Under the pieces are notes generated by a model. The model saw only the letters and a list, made by a program, of their open reading frames with translations, was not told where the DNA came from and did not search any database. This document shows, in pieces, positions 32,599 through 44,108 of a stretch of 64,000 bases of DNA. Made by a program: the position numbers and the translations under genes. This stretch comes from Vogesella indigofera (GTDB lineage Bacteria; Pseudomonadota; Gammaproteobacteria; Burkholderiales; Chromobacteriaceae), in NCBI RefSeq assembly GCF_028548395.1, contig NZ_JAQQLA010000012.1:1-64000 (forward strand), read 5' to 3'. Numbering within the stretch: the stretch's first letter is position 1; each line of letters begins with the position of its first letter.

Positions 32599-32784
32599 GA
32601 AAGAAAGCCTGACTGAAAACCCGATATTGTAACGCAGCTGCCGCCGCAGCGGATGTTTGCGCGGCAATGCACAATAACGGTACAGTCGGTACAGAGATCA
32701 CCCGATGCCGGCGCGCCGCACGCGCGACCGGCGCAGACAGCGGCCAGCGCCGCGCCCCGAACAAAATCAACGAGCAAGACCGCC

Positions 32785-34077
32785 ATGGAACAACTGACGC
32801 TACACCCGATTCCCCATCTCGCCGGCACCGTCAAACTGCCCGGCTCGAAGAGCATTTCCAACCGCACCCTGCTGCTGGCCGCACTGGCCGACGGCCAGAC
32901 CCTGGTGCGCGACCTGCTCGATTCCGACGACATCAGCCGCATGCTGGAAGCGCTGGCCACGCTGGGCGTCACCGTCGAGCAGCAGGGCAACAGCCGCGAC
33001 TTCCTGGTGCACGGCACCGGCGGCCTGTTTGCGGTCAAGGATGCCGACCTGTTCCTCGGCAACGCCGGCACCGCCTTCCGCCCACTGACCGCCGCGCTGG
33101 CGCTGATGCAGGGCCACTACCATCTGCACGGCGTGGCACGCATGCACGAGCGCCCGATCGGCGATCTGGTCGACGCGCTGCGCGTGGCCGGCGCCGATAT
33201 CGATTATCTAGGCAATGACGGTTTCCCGCCGCTGCAGATCAAGCCGGCCGGCGTCAACAGCGGCAAGGTCATTCCGGTGAAGGGCAACGTCTCCAGCCAG
33301 TTCCTCACCGCGCTGCTGATGGCGCTGCCGCTGACCGGCGAAAGTGTCACCATCGAGGTGGTCGGCGAGCTGATTTCCAAGCCGTATATCGAGATCACTC
33401 TCAATCTGATGGCGCGCTTCGGCGTGAACGTGCAGCGTGATGGCTGGCAGCGCTTCAACATTGCCGGCGGCCAACGTTACCGCTCGCCGGGCGAGATCCA
33501 CGTCGAGGGCGACGCGTCCAGCGCGTCCTACTTCCTGGCGGCCGGCGCGCTGGCTGGTGGCCCGGTGCGGGTGGAAGGGGTTGGCCGCAGCAGCATCCAG
33601 GGCGATGTAAAATTCGCCGACGCGCTGGCGCTGATGGGCGCCGAGATCAGCATCGGCGACAACTGGATCGAGGCACGCGCGCCGCAGGGCGGCCTCAAGG
33701 CCATCGACGTGGACCTGAACCACATCCCGGACGCGGCGATGACCATCGCGGTGGCCGCGCTGGCCGCCAACGGCACCACCACCATCCGCAACGTGGAAAG
33801 CTGGCGGGTGAAGGAAACCGACCGCCTGGCGGCGATGGCCACCGAGCTGCGCAAGGTCGGCGCCACGGTGGTGGAAACCCAGGACAGCATCAGCGTCACC
33901 CCACCGGCTACGCTGATTGCCAATGCCGAGATCGACACCTACGACGACCACCGCATGGCGATGTGCTTCTCGCTGGTGGCGCTACTGGGCACGCCGGTGA
34001 TCATCAACGACCCGAAGTGCGTGGCCAAGACCTTCCCCGACTACTTCGAGGTGCTGGGCAAGCTGGCAAACCGCTAA
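32785..34077 (+). CDS. aroA: 3-phosphoshikimate 1-carboxyvinyltransferase (EPSP synthase)
   Basis: Shikimate-pathway enzyme joining PEP to shikimate 3-phosphate. 430 residues; [33 protein letters not shown] and late [10 protein letters not shown] motifs are intact. Transcribed away from cmk, whereas in related genomes aroA reads in the same direction as cmk-rpsA (see findings). A weak promoter (TTGCGC, 18 bp, TACAGT at 32657-32686) could serve it. Confidence 0.96.
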   Translation: MEQLTLHPIPHLAGTVKLPGSKSISNRTLLLAALADGQTLVRDLLDSDDISRMLEALATLGVTVEQQGNSRDFLVHGTGGLFAVKDADLFLGNAGTAFRPLTAALALMQGHYHLHGVARMHERPIGDLVDALRVAGADIDYLGNDGFPPLQIKPAGVNSGKVIPVKGNVSSQFLTALLMALPLTGESVTIEVVGELISKPYIEITLNLMARFGVNVQRDGWQRFNIAGGQRYRSPGEIHVEGDASSASYFLAAGALAGGPVRVEGVGRSSIQGDVKFADALALMGAEISIGDNWIEARAPQGGLKAIDVDLNHIPDAAMTIAVAALAANGTTTIRNVESWRVKETDRLAAMATELRKVGATVVETQDSISVTPPATLIANAEIDTYDDHRMAMCFSLVALLGTPVIINDPKCVAKTFPDYFEVLGKLANR

Positions 34078-34121
34078 ACGTTGGCCGCAAGCCAAAAGCC
34101 GCTGCAAATGCAGCGGCTTTT
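34076..34121 (+). terminator. aroA terminator preceded by a dispersed motif
   Basis: A motif copy AAACGTTGGCCGCAAGC (34076-34092) overlaps the aroA stop codon; right behind it is a hairpin with 12-base arms (34095-34106, 34109-34120, core GCCGCTGCA) and a T run. Confidence 0.9.
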
Positions 34122-34194
34122 TTCATGGCCGGCACTTGCCAGCAGCGGGCACAGAACACAAAATATTGCGTCAATTAACACCAAACAACACAAG

Positions 34195-34614
34195 ATGAGC
34201 AACCCGTTCACCCTACGTCGCGACTTCATGGCGCGCTTCGACATGAGCCTGCCGGCCACGCCGCAATTCGATGCTGCCGCCCTCGCCATGTGGCAAACCA
34301 TGCTGCAGGAAGAGTGGCAGGAATTCATGACCGCGCTGCAGGACTACCAGCGTATCCAGCAGGCCGACCCGGCCGAGCAGACCCGGTTGCGCGCCGAGCT
34401 GGCGGCCGAGGGCGTGGACGTACTGAACGTGCTGCTCGGCCTGCTGCTGTCACAGGGACTGCCGGTGGAAAAGATGTTCGACGCGATCCATGCGGCCAAC
34501 CTGGCCAAGTGCGTGGACGGCAAGGTGCTGCGCCGCGAAGACGGCAAGATCCTGAAACCGACCGGCTGGCAGGCGGCGGACAAAGAAGGGGTGATCCGCC
34601 AGCACGGCGGCTAA
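34195..34614 (+). CDS. MazG/PRA-PH-like nucleotide pyrophosphohydrolase
   Basis: 139-residue all-alpha protein. EEWQEFMTAL and EGVDVLNVLLGLLL give the ExxE ... ExxD metal-binding pattern of the MazG/HisE superfamily, and the tail KVLRREDGKILKPTGW is typical of a small uncharacterised subgroup. Probably hydrolyses a nucleoside triphosphate or related compound; substrate unknown. Lies 117 bases after aroA behind that gene's terminator. Confidence 0.75.
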   Translation: MSNPFTLRRDFMARFDMSLPATPQFDAAALAMWQTMLQEEWQEFMTALQDYQRIQQADPAEQTRLRAELAAEGVDVLNVLLGLLLSQGLPVEKMFDAIHAANLAKCVDGKVLRREDGKILKPTGWQAADKEGVIRQHGG

Positions 34615-34756
34615 CGCCGCCCTCCCCTGATGCTGCATTGCGCCGCCTTGCAGTGCGCCTGCGGCGGTCGGCACCGGCGACGCCCTGCTCAACTACGCGG
34701 CGAGGCTATGTTAGGCGAGGCGAGAGCGCCAGGTCCGGCGTAACCACAACGACGGA

Positions 34757-35233
34757 TCAGCCGCGCCGTGCAGCCAACCTTTGCAGCAGCTTGTCCAGCT
34801 GCGCGGCGAATGCCTGGCGGTCGCGCTGGCTGAACGCTGCCGGCCCACCGGTCTGCACCCCGCTGTCGCGCAGCTCGGTCATGAAGTTGCGCAGCGTCAG
34901 CGCCTCGCGGATGGTGGCGTCGCTGTACAGCTCGCCGCGCGGATTGAGCGCCAGCGCGCCCTTGGCCACCACCTGCGCCGCCAGCGGAATGTCGGCGGTG
35001 ACCACGATGTCACCCGGCTGCGCCTGCTGCGCGATGTGATTGTCGGCAACGTCGAAGCCGGCCGGCACCTGCTGCGCGCGAATGTGCGGCGACGGTGGCA
35101 CGCGCAGCAGCTGGTTGGCGACCAGCACGGTGCGGGTGGCGGTGCGGTCGGCAGCACGGAACAGGATGTCCTTGATCACCGCCGGACAGGCGTCGGCGTC
35201 GACCCAGATGGTGGTGGCGTTCGGCGCGCTCAT
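34757..35233 (-). CDS. YaiI/YqxD family protein (UPF0178)
   Basis: 158 residues with the family start [15 protein letters not shown] and [16 protein letters not shown], carrying the acidic residues of a PIN/NYN-like nuclease fold. Function not established. Its ATG overlaps the tyrA TGA (ATGA). Confidence 0.9.
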   Translation of the reverse strand: MSAPNATTIWVDADACPAVIKDILFRAADRTATRTVLVANQLLRVPPSPHIRAQQVPAGFDVADNHIAQQAQPGDIVVTADIPLAAQVVAKGALALNPRGELYSDATIREALTLRNFMTELRDSGVQTGGPAAFSQRDRQAFAAQLDKLLQRLAARRG

Positions 35234-36123
35234 GAATTGCCCCGCAGGAATTTCTGGTGCCAGCCATGACGTGCCTCGCGCGCACGCTCGAAGCGCGCGG
35301 TCAGCGCCGCGGCATCGCCGCTGGCCAGCTCATCGCGCAGGCTGTCCAGCGCCGCGCGATAGCCGTCCAGCTCCGCCAACAGTGCGTCGCGGTTGGCCAG
35401 CGCGATGTCGCGCCACATCTCCGGATGACTGCCGGCGATGCGGGTGAAATCGCGAAAACCGGTAGCGGCAAAATCGAAACAGCGTTCGCCATCCTGCTTG
35501 GCGACGATCATGTCGACGTAGGCGAAGGCCAGCAGGTGCGGCAGGTGGCTGACGGTGGCGAACACCGCGTCGTGCTCGGCGGCGCTCATCTCGTACACCC
35601 GCGCGCCGCAGGCCTGCCACAGCTCGCGCACCAGGGCGGCGGCGGCGGCGGCCGTTTCCGGCAGCGGCGTCACCACGATGCGACGGTTGTCGTACAGCCC
35701 GTACTGCGCGGCGACGGCGCCGGACAGGTCGGAGCCGGCAATCGGGTGCGCCGGCACGCACTGCGTCAGGTGGCCGGCGAGGTGCGCGCGCATCAGCGCC
35801 ACCACGTCGCTCTTGGTGCTGCCGCCGTCGGTGACCACGCAGTGCGCGGGCAGCTGCGGCGCGATGTCGGCGAACACGCGCGCCATCTGCCCCACCGGTG
35901 TCGCCACCAGCACGATGTCAGCGTGGCGCACCGCGTCGGCGGCGCTGTGGCTGGCCTCGTCGATGACGCCCAGTTCGATGGCGCGCTCCAGGTTGGCCGC
36001 CGAGCGGCCGACCCCGATCACGCGGCCAACCTTGCCGGCACGCTTCAGTGCCAGCGCAAACGAGCCGCCAATCAGGCCGACACCGATCACCACCAGGGTC
36101 AACTTGCCCTCACCCGCCTGCAT
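35230..36123 (-). CDS. tyrA: Prephenate dehydrogenase
   Basis: NAD-dependent conversion of prephenate to 4-hydroxyphenylpyruvate in tyrosine synthesis. Rossmann [26 protein letters not shown], and catalytic [10 protein letters not shown]. 297 residues from MQAGEGKL, with GGGACGG upstream. No fused chorismate mutase or ACT domain. Two near-copies of the dispersed motif (about 36000 and 36028) have one mismatch each. Confidence 0.94.
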   Translation of the reverse strand: MQAGEGKLTLVVIGVGLIGGSFALALKRAGKVGRVIGVGRSAANLERAIELGVIDEASHSAADAVRHADIVLVATPVGQMARVFADIAPQLPAHCVVTDGGSTKSDVVALMRAHLAGHLTQCVPAHPIAGSDLSGAVAAQYGLYDNRRIVVTPLPETAAAAAALVRELWQACGARVYEMSAAEHDAVFATVSHLPHLLAFAYVDMIVAKQDGERCFDFAATGFRDFTRIAGSHPEMWRDIALANRDALLAELDGYRAALDSLRDELASGDAAALTARFERAREARHGWHQKFLRGNS

Positions 36124-36194
36124 GCTACCGTCCCGTTCTGTCACTATCGAAGCGGCTATCATAACCTTATTTTTGCAGTGCAAAAGGAGTAAAC

Positions 36195-36467
36195 ATGGCC
36201 GCCGCGCTTTACATCTACTACCGCGTGCAGGACAACATTCTGCCAATCCGGCAACAGGCAGAGACGCTACTGGCAGAAATCGAGAAAGCAACCGGCATCA
36301 AGGGCAGATTATTGCAACGCCGCGATGATGCGCAGACCTGGATGGAGGTGTACGAGCCGGTGGCCGACGCCGACGCGCTGCAGCAGGCGCGGCAAGGCGC
36401 GCTCACGACGCGGCCGCTGCTGGCCGCGCTGTCACTGCACGAGGAATGGTTCGTGCCGCTGGCCTGA
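36195..36467 (+). CDS. DUF4936 family protein
   Basis: 90-residue protein, LYIYYRV at the start and WMEVYEPV mid-way, matching the small betaproteobacterial DUF4936 family of unknown role. Very good ribosome site AAAGGAG seven bases before the ATG. Divergent from tyrA. Confidence 0.85.
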   Translation: MAAALYIYYRVQDNILPIRQQAETLLAEIEKATGIKGRLLQRRDDAQTWMEVYEPVADADALQQARQGALTTRPLLAALSLHEEWFVPLA

Positions 36468-36473
36468 GCGCCT

Positions 36474-36613
36474 GTTCACGATCTGCCGCCACTTGATCTC
36501 AATGGGCGATAGCGCGTTGAAAACGACTTCGGCCGCTGGTTGATATCCGGCTCAACGCCGCTTCTTCAACCGTTTTGCCTTGTCCCGCGTGAGCGCACGA
36601 GACCATAAACACG
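36474..36613 (+). repeat. Diverged dispersed repeat, copy A (about 140 bp)
   Basis: Clearly similar to the minus strand of 58214-58357: both begin GTTCACGATCTGC, share TCAATGG, and end with CGCGTGAG.GC.CGAG at the same distance. No open frame is kept. It lies just after the DUF4936 stop codon. The rest of the gap to 36721 holds a single dispersed motif and nothing else recognised. Confidence 0.7.
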
Positions 36614-36693
36614 CGCGGAGGCGGCACCGGGCGGAGACGCCAGCCAAAGCGCAGCCAGCGGGCGGGCGGCGCCGAGCGACTATCCGGCGGTCA

Positions 36694-36710
36694 CAAGGTT
36701 GGCCGCAACA
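36694..36710 (+). repeat. Single dispersed motif AAGGTTGGCCGCAAC before copA end
   Basis: Full-length motif copy (core 36698-36707), 12 bases from the copA stop codon in the convergent gap. Confidence 0.85.
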
Positions 36711-36721
36711 CCCGCCACCAG

Positions 36722-39076
<2,355 letters not shown>

Positions 39077-39108
39077 GGCACGGCTCCGGGTATGGTCAAC
39101 GCCAAGCC

Positions 39109-39137
39109 ATCATATACCCCAGCAGGGTATATGACAA
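39109..39137 (-). promoter_or_regulatory. copA promoter with embedded palindromic operator
   Basis: Minus-strand -35 TTGTCA (39132-39137), 17 bp, -10 TATGAT (39109-39114). The spacer is occupied by an inverted repeat CATATACCC / GGGTATATG (39111-39119, 39125-39133) with 5 bases between. The ACCC...GGGT core resembles copper-responsive CsoR or CueR sites; the 17-bp spacer argues for a repressor rather than MerR-type CueR. Confidence 0.75.
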
Positions 39138-39196
39138 GTTGCCGCCGGCCGCCCTGTTTCGCGCCGCGCCCCAGCAAACACCGCCCCACCAAACAC

Positions 39197-39227
39197 TGCG
39201 GCCAACCTTGAGACAAGGTTGGCCGCA
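39197..39227. repeat. Inverted pair of dispersed motifs, opposite arrangement
   Basis: 14-base arms TGCGGCCAACCTTG (39197-39210) and complement (39214-39227) around AGA. Unlike the pairs at 230, 19685 and 20919, the CCAACC ends face inward. Lies between the copA promoter and the diguanylate cyclase 3' end. Confidence 0.85.
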
Positions 39228-39273
39228 ATGGCAACGACAGTGGCGGTACTAAGTGGTGATGGCGGTGACGGCG

Positions 39274-40506
39274 CTAGCCCATCACCCGGTTGCGGCCGCC
39301 CTGCTTCGCCAGGTACAGCTGGGTATCGGCACGGTTGAGCAGGCTCTCCACGTCCTCCCCGCTCTGGAACGCGGCCACCCCCAGGCTGGCGGTGATCTGC
39401 ACCGTGCGGCCGTCGGCGAGGATCACCGAGGTGCTGATCGCCGCGCGCAGCCGCTCCGCCGTCACCAGCGCCGCGGCCAGATCGGTCTCCGGCAGCACGA
39501 TGACGAACTCCTCGCCGCCGAAACGCACCACCCAGTCGATGTCCTGCCGCAACTGGCTATTGATGCGCAGCGCGATGGCACGCAGCACCTCGTCGCCGGC
39601 GAGGTGGCCGAAACGGTCGTTGACCGGCTTGAAGTGGTCGGCATCGCAGAACACCACCGCCAGCGGCCGCTGGTAGCGCTGCGCGCGCTCCAGCTCAGAC
39701 GGCAGCCGCTCGCTGAGCAGCGCGCGGTTGTAGCAGCCGGTCAGCCCGTCGCGGATCGACAGCTCGCGGATGTCGCTGAGCGCGGCATCCAGCTGCCGGG
39801 TGCGCTCCTCCACCTGCTGGTCCAGGGTATCGATGTGGCGGCTGATCGCCGCCTGCAGCGTGGCAAAACCGCGTGCCACCAGGTCGATCTCGTCGTGATG
39901 CGGCCGGGGCGGCCGCGACAGCTGCAGCGGCACGGTCAGCGACGACGGCGCCAGCCGACCGGCAAAATCGGCCATGCCACGCAGTGGACGCTCCACCTCG
40001 CGGCGCAGTACGTAGGCGACCAGGCTGCAGATCAGCAGCGTCAGCAGCAGGTAGCCGAGGAAGATGGCGAGCAGCGCCTGTGTCAGCGCCTGGTACAGCA
40101 GCGCCGGCTGCACCACGATCAGCAGCGTGCCCAGCGCCTCGCCGCTGCCGCGCGGCGGCGGGATCTCGAAGCGGCGGCTCGGCTGCTGCCGCAGCAGCGC
40201 GGCATCGCCGGCCTCGAACACCTGGCCGGTGGCGACATTGAGCCGCGCATAGCCGATCTCCGGCTTGGCGACGATGGTTTCCACCTGGCGACGCACCGCC
40301 TCGGCCTCGATGTCCCAGATGCCGACCGACAGCATCGGCAGGTTGCTGCTGACGATGTCCTGCAGCGTGGCCTCGAAGCGCTGCTGCACCTGGCGGTAGG
40401 TCAGCACGCCCTGCACCGCGCTGAGCAGCAGCGCGCAGGCGGTCGCCAGCAGCATGATGCGGCGAATCAGCACATGGGCGAGCGGACGGTAGGCAGCGGT
40501 CACCAT
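39274..40506 (-). CDS. Membrane diguanylate cyclase (GGDEF)
   Basis: 410 residues: membrane helix about 15-35, periplasmic sensor region, second helix about 150-175, HAMP-like linker and coiled coil, then GGDEF domain with intact active site RFGGEEF near residue 332 and substrate helix DHFKPVNDRFGH. No RxxD inhibitory site four to five residues before GGEEF is evident. Should synthesise c-di-GMP under control of a periplasmic input. Strong AAGGAG site; starts 13 bases after the periplasmic binding protein gene. Confidence 0.9.
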   Translation of the reverse strand: MVTAAYRPLAHVLIRRIMLLATACALLLSAVQGVLTYRQVQQRFEATLQDIVSSNLPMLSVGIWDIEAEAVRRQVETIVAKPEIGYARLNVATGQVFEAGDAALLRQQPSRRFEIPPPRGSGEALGTLLIVVQPALLYQALTQALLAIFLGYLLLTLLICSLVAYVLRREVERPLRGMADFAGRLAPSSLTVPLQLSRPPRPHHDEIDLVARGFATLQAAISRHIDTLDQQVEERTRQLDAALSDIRELSIRDGLTGCYNRALLSERLPSELERAQRYQRPLAVVFCDADHFKPVNDRFGHLAGDEVLRAIALRINSQLRQDIDWVVRFGGEEFVIVLPETDLAAALVTAERLRAAISTSVILADGRTVQITASLGVAAFQSGEDVESLLNRADTQLYLAKQGGRNRVMG

Positions 40507-40519
40507 GACTCCTTGTGCA

Positions 40520-41608
40520 TTACAGCAGCTGGCGGAAATCGAAGTTGTAGCGGCGCAGTCCGGGATTGTGCTGCTTGCTGTAACGGCGGAAATCGACGCG
40601 ACTGAAATCCAGCTTGCCGTAGCGCTGCATGAACTGCGCCGCGCTGCGGTCGTTGAACAGGGTGAACATCGGCCGCACCAGCTCCAGCCCCTCGTCGGCA
40701 AAGTCGCGCCCATGATGGTAATCGTAGAGCATCACCAGCGACCAGGCACCGGCAATGAAGTGGCCGCCGGCCAGCACGCTGAGGCTGTCGTCGCGCAGCG
40801 CCGCCAGCGCCTGCGCCGAGGTATTGATGCCGCTGAAGAAGGCGTCCTTGCCCGGCTGGCCGCCGCGCTGGCGCCAGGCATCCATCGCGCCGAAGGCCAT
40901 CAGGTCGTTGCCGGCCCACAGCAGCCGCGCCTGCGGATAGCGGCGGAACAGCCAGCCGCCCTGCTCCTCAGCGCGCTGCTGGTTCCAGCCTGCGTACACC
41001 TCCTGCAGCAGCACCACGTCGCCGGCCTCGGTCACCGCGCGGCGCATGCCCTCGCTGCGCAGCAGGGAACTGGGCGTCGAGCGGTCACCGCCGATGGCCA
41101 GCAGCGGCAGCTTGCCGTTGACGCGCGGCAGGCCGGCACGGCGGCCGCGCTCGATCAGCGCCCGCGCGGTGAGGTAGCCGGCATCCTCGGCGCGCGGCTC
41201 CAGCGAGCCGAGCCAGTGGCGGAAGTGCATGCGCGGCAGGCCGATCGCCGGCTGGCCCGGCTGGTCGTCGCGACCGCTGAAGGCCATGAAGCTGCGGATG
41301 CCGGCGGCCTCGAACAGACGCAGCAGCTCCGGCGCGGTGCCGTAGTCGTTGCTGAACACCACGTAATCCGGCCGCTGCGCCGCCGGCAGCGCGATGATCT
41401 GCCGTGCCAGCGCCAGCGCGCGCGGATGCTCGCGCTCGGCGTACAGCACCTGCAGCCGGATGCCGAGATCGCTTGCTGCCGCCTCCATCGCCCGCGTCGC
41501 GGTCAGCCAGTACACCTCGTCGTGCTTGCCGGGATTGATGAAGGTCACCGACAGCGCCATCGCGGGCAGGCTGAGGCAACACAGTAGCAGGGCAAGCATT
41601 CGGCGCAT
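40520..41608 (-). CDS. Periplasmic sugar-type binding protein, probable input for the adjacent cyclase
   Basis: 362 residues: signal peptide MRRMLALLLCCLSLPAMALS, then a type-1 periplasmic binding fold (VTFINPGKHDEVYWLTATRAME; PDYVVFSNDYGTAPELLRL; RLLWAGNDLMAFGAMDAW). No ABC permease or ATPase is nearby; the only partner is the membrane diguanylate cyclase directly downstream, suggesting a ligand-sensing role. The ligand is unknown. Confidence 0.8.
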   Translation of the reverse strand: MRRMLALLLCCLSLPAMALSVTFINPGKHDEVYWLTATRAMEAAASDLGIRLQVLYAEREHPRALALARQIIALPAAQRPDYVVFSNDYGTAPELLRLFEAAGIRSFMAFSGRDDQPGQPAIGLPRMHFRHWLGSLEPRAEDAGYLTARALIERGRRAGLPRVNGKLPLLAIGGDRSTPSSLLRSEGMRRAVTEAGDVVLLQEVYAGWNQQRAEEQGGWLFRRYPQARLLWAGNDLMAFGAMDAWRQRGGQPGKDAFFSGINTSAQALAALRDDSLSVLAGGHFIAGAWSLVMLYDYHHGRDFADEGLELVRPMFTLFNDRSAAQFMQRYGKLDFSRVDFRRYSKQHNPGLRRYNFDFRQLL

Positions 41609-41690
41609 GGGGGCAGACCTGTGGCGAAACGATGGCGATTGCATTGCCGCCCCGCGACAGCGCGGGCGCGGCAACGCCGGTGAACCGCCG

Positions 41691-41719
41691 ATTATGGCGT
41701 GCACACCGGTCAGCGCCAA
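41691..41719 (-). promoter_or_regulatory. Probable promoter of the binding protein-cyclase operon
   Basis: Minus-strand TTGGCG (41714-41719), 17 bp, CATAAT (41691-41696), about 80 bases upstream of the ATG. Confidence 0.5.
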
Positions 41720-41845
41720 CCCTGCTGCCGACAGGGTTGCCACCAGCATGGCTGCTGGTTTGACCACAGCATAGCCGGCGTCGGCGCTCAGGCAACGCCA
41801 AGGTGGGCCGCAATGCCCTCGCAACAACGCGGCGCCGGCCGCAAG

Positions 41846-41874
41846 AAAAACGCCCGTACCGGCAGGTACGGGCG
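41846..41874 (-). terminator. Terminator of the polyamine-type ABC operon
   Basis: 10-base arms CGCCCGTACC (41851-41860, 41865-41874), 4-base loop, then TTTTT on the minus strand. Confidence 0.9.
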
Positions 41875-41894
41875 TGGCAGTGAAAACCCCGGGA

Positions 41895-42722
41895 TCAGTG
41901 TTCGACCGCGGTACGCAGCTTCTCGGCGCGGCCGCGCAGCCATTCCAGCGTCAGCAGCAGCGCGATGGAGAACAGGATCAGCACCGTGGCCGCGGCGGCG
42001 ATCGCCGGGCTGATGTTTTCCTTGATGCCGCCGAACATCTGCCGTGGCAGCGTCGACTGCTCCGGACCGGCCAGGAACAGGGTGACCACCACTTCGTCGA
42101 ACGAGGTGGCGAAGGCGAACAGGCCACCGGAGATCACGCCCGGCGCGATCAGCGGAAACACGATGCGGCGATAGGTGGTCAGCGGGTTGGCGCCGAGGTT
42201 GGCGCTGGCCTTGATCAGGTTGACGTTGAAGTTGCTCAGCGTCGCCGACACGGTAATCACCACGAACGGCACGCCCAGCGCGGTGTGCACCAGGATCAGG
42301 CCGAGGTAGCTGTTGGTCAGCCCCAGCGGCGCGAAGAACAGGTAGGAACCGACGCCGACAATCACCACCGGCACCACCATCGGCGAGATCAGGATGCTCA
42401 TCAGTAGCGCCTTGCCGGGGAAGTTGCTGGAACTCAGCCCGACCGCGGCCAGCGAACCGAGCACCATCGCCAGCAGCGTCGCCGCCGGCGCCACGATGAA
42501 GCTGTTCTTCAGCGAGTTCAGCCACACCTCGTTGCCGAAGAATTCCTGATACCAGCGCAGCGAGAAGTTCTCGATCGGGTACAGCAGGAAGGTGTTGTCC
42601 GAAAACGAGAGCGGAATGATCACCAGCAGCGGCGACACCAGGAAGATCAGGACCGACACGCACAGGATGCGGAACGTCCAGAACCAGATGCGCTCGATCG
42701 GGGAAGCGTAGTTTGGCAGCAT
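41895..42722 (-). CDS. Polyamine-type ABC transporter permease (PotC/PotI-like)
   Basis: 275 residues, six predicted helices, with the permease EAA-type loop KASANLGANPLTTYRRIVFPLIAPG. Resembles the second permease of spermidine/putrescine (PotC/PotI) systems. Three-base gap to the upstream permease. The operon carries all parts of one importer; substrate is inferred only from family. Confidence 0.88.
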   Translation of the reverse strand: MLPNYASPIERIWFWTFRILCVSVLIFLVSPLLVIIPLSFSDNTFLLYPIENFSLRWYQEFFGNEVWLNSLKNSFIVAPAATLLAMVLGSLAAVGLSSSNFPGKALLMSILISPMVVPVVIVGVGSYLFFAPLGLTNSYLGLILVHTALGVPFVVITVSATLSNFNVNLIKASANLGANPLTTYRRIVFPLIAPGVISGGLFAFATSFDEVVVTLFLAGPEQSTLPRQMFGGIKENISPAIAAAATVLILFSIALLLTLEWLRGRAEKLRTAVEH

Positions 42723-42725
42723 GAT

Positions 42726-43988
42726 TTACCCCAGACTCAGTTTGTTAGCACCCACCAGCTTGCTGTACACCGCGTACAGCGTCATGGTGGCAACCAGCAG
42801 CAGCGAGCCCAGTGCCGCGGCCATGCCCCAGTTGATGGTGACGTTGGTGTAGAACGCGACGTAGTAGCTGACCATCTGCTCTTGCGGACCGCCCAGCAGT
42901 GCCGGGGTGATGTAGTAGCCCATGCACATGATGAACACCAGCAAGGCACCGGCCGCGACACCGGCCACCGTCTGCGGGAAGTAGATCTTCCAGAACGCGG
43001 CGAACGGGTGGTCACCCAGCGAAATGGCGGCACGCATATAGGTCGGCGGAATGCTCTTCATCACGCTGTAGGCCGGCAGGATCACGAACGGCAGCAGGAT
43101 GTGCACCATGGCGATGTAGACGCCGGTACGGTTGAACGCCAGCTGCAGCGGTTCACCGATGATGCCCAGCCCCATCAGCGCCGAGTTGATCAGGCCTTCC
43201 TGTTGCAGCAGCACGATCCACGATGCCACCCGTACCAGCACCGAGGTCCAGAACGGCAGCAACACCAGGATCATCAGCAGGTTGCTCTTGCGTGCCGGCA
43301 GGTTGGCCAGCCAGTAGGCAATCGGGTAGCCCAGCAACACGCTGATCAGCGTGATCCACATGCTCATCCACAGCGTGCGGCCGAAGATGCTGAGGAAGGC
43401 GCGTTCTTCTTCCGGTGCCAGCTCCGGAGTGCCGGCCTTGGTTTCACGCAGGTCCAGCGAGCTGTACAGGTAGTACGGCGTCCACGACTTGGCGTTCTTG
43501 GCAATCACGTGCCAGTGGTCGGGATCGCCCCAGCGCTCGTCCATCGCGATGAACTGGTCGCGCACCGATTCACCGGCGGCCACTTCCAGCGGCATCTTGC
43601 GCGCGCTGCGCTGGATCAGCGAGCGGAAGCCGCTGATGTCCATGTTCAGGCGCTTGGAGATTTCGGAAACGGTTTTCTGTTCTTTGGCGACGGTCAGGTC
43701 GCGTGCCATCGCGGCAAATACCGCTTCCGACGGCAGGCCGCGGCGATCCCAGCTGGCGATTTCCGCCGAGGTCTGCGGCAAATAGGTAATGACTTCCGGG
43801 TTATCCACACTGCGCTTGAGCAGCATGGCAATCGGCACCAGGAAGGTCAGCAACAGGAACAGCGCCAGTGGCGCAACCAGCGCGATAGCCTTCAGCTGCT
43901 TGTTGCGACGTTCGCGGGCCAGCTTGACTTTCAGGGATTCGCCGTCGGCGGCAGTCAGTGGCGCATTCATGGTCATAGTCTCGGACAT
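42726..43988 (-). CDS. Polyamine-type ABC transporter permease with long periplasmic insert (PotB/PotH-like)
   Basis: 420 residues. First helix about 40-62, then an unusually long hydrophilic segment (about 65-205) before the five-helix permease core with EAA loop RAAISLGDHPFAAFWKIYFPQ. The insert is longer than in E. coli PotB/PotH. Start uncertain among ATGs at 43988, 43976 and 43970; none has a strong ribosome site. Confidence 0.85.
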   Translation of the reverse strand: MSETMTMNAPLTAADGESLKVKLARERRNKQLKAIALVAPLALFLLLTFLVPIAMLLKRSVDNPEVITYLPQTSAEIASWDRRGLPSEAVFAAMARDLTVAKEQKTVSEISKRLNMDISGFRSLIQRSARKMPLEVAAGESVRDQFIAMDERWGDPDHWHVIAKNAKSWTPYYLYSSLDLRETKAGTPELAPEEERAFLSIFGRTLWMSMWITLISVLLGYPIAYWLANLPARKSNLLMILVLLPFWTSVLVRVASWIVLLQQEGLINSALMGLGIIGEPLQLAFNRTGVYIAMVHILLPFVILPAYSVMKSIPPTYMRAAISLGDHPFAAFWKIYFPQTVAGVAAGALLVFIMCMGYYITPALLGGPQEQMVSYYVAFYTNVTINWGMAAALGSLLLVATMTLYAVYSKLVGANKLSLG

Positions 43989-44062
43989 GGGCAAACACTT
44001 GATGAGTGCAGCCCGGTCAGGACCGGGCCGCATGGCAGCAGACAACGGCAGCCGTCCCCCGC

Positions 44063-44082
44063 TGCGGCCAGGGTTGGCCGCA
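44063..44082. repeat. Imperfect inverted pair of dispersed motif in the ABC operon
   Basis: TGCGGCCA (44063-44070) and TGGCCGCA (44075-44082) flank GGGT; the right arm is a full motif GGGTTGGCCGCAAC. It sits between the binding-protein and permease genes and might reduce downstream expression relative to the binding protein. Confidence 0.7.
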
Positions 44083-44108
44083 ACGGTGTCAGGCTGCCAG
44101 GACAGCGA

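Noticed and set aside
34615..34756. Gap between the MazG-like gene and yaiI as a third copy of the 140-bp repeat
   Set aside because: Only short GC-rich resemblance; the diagnostic end blocks are missing.
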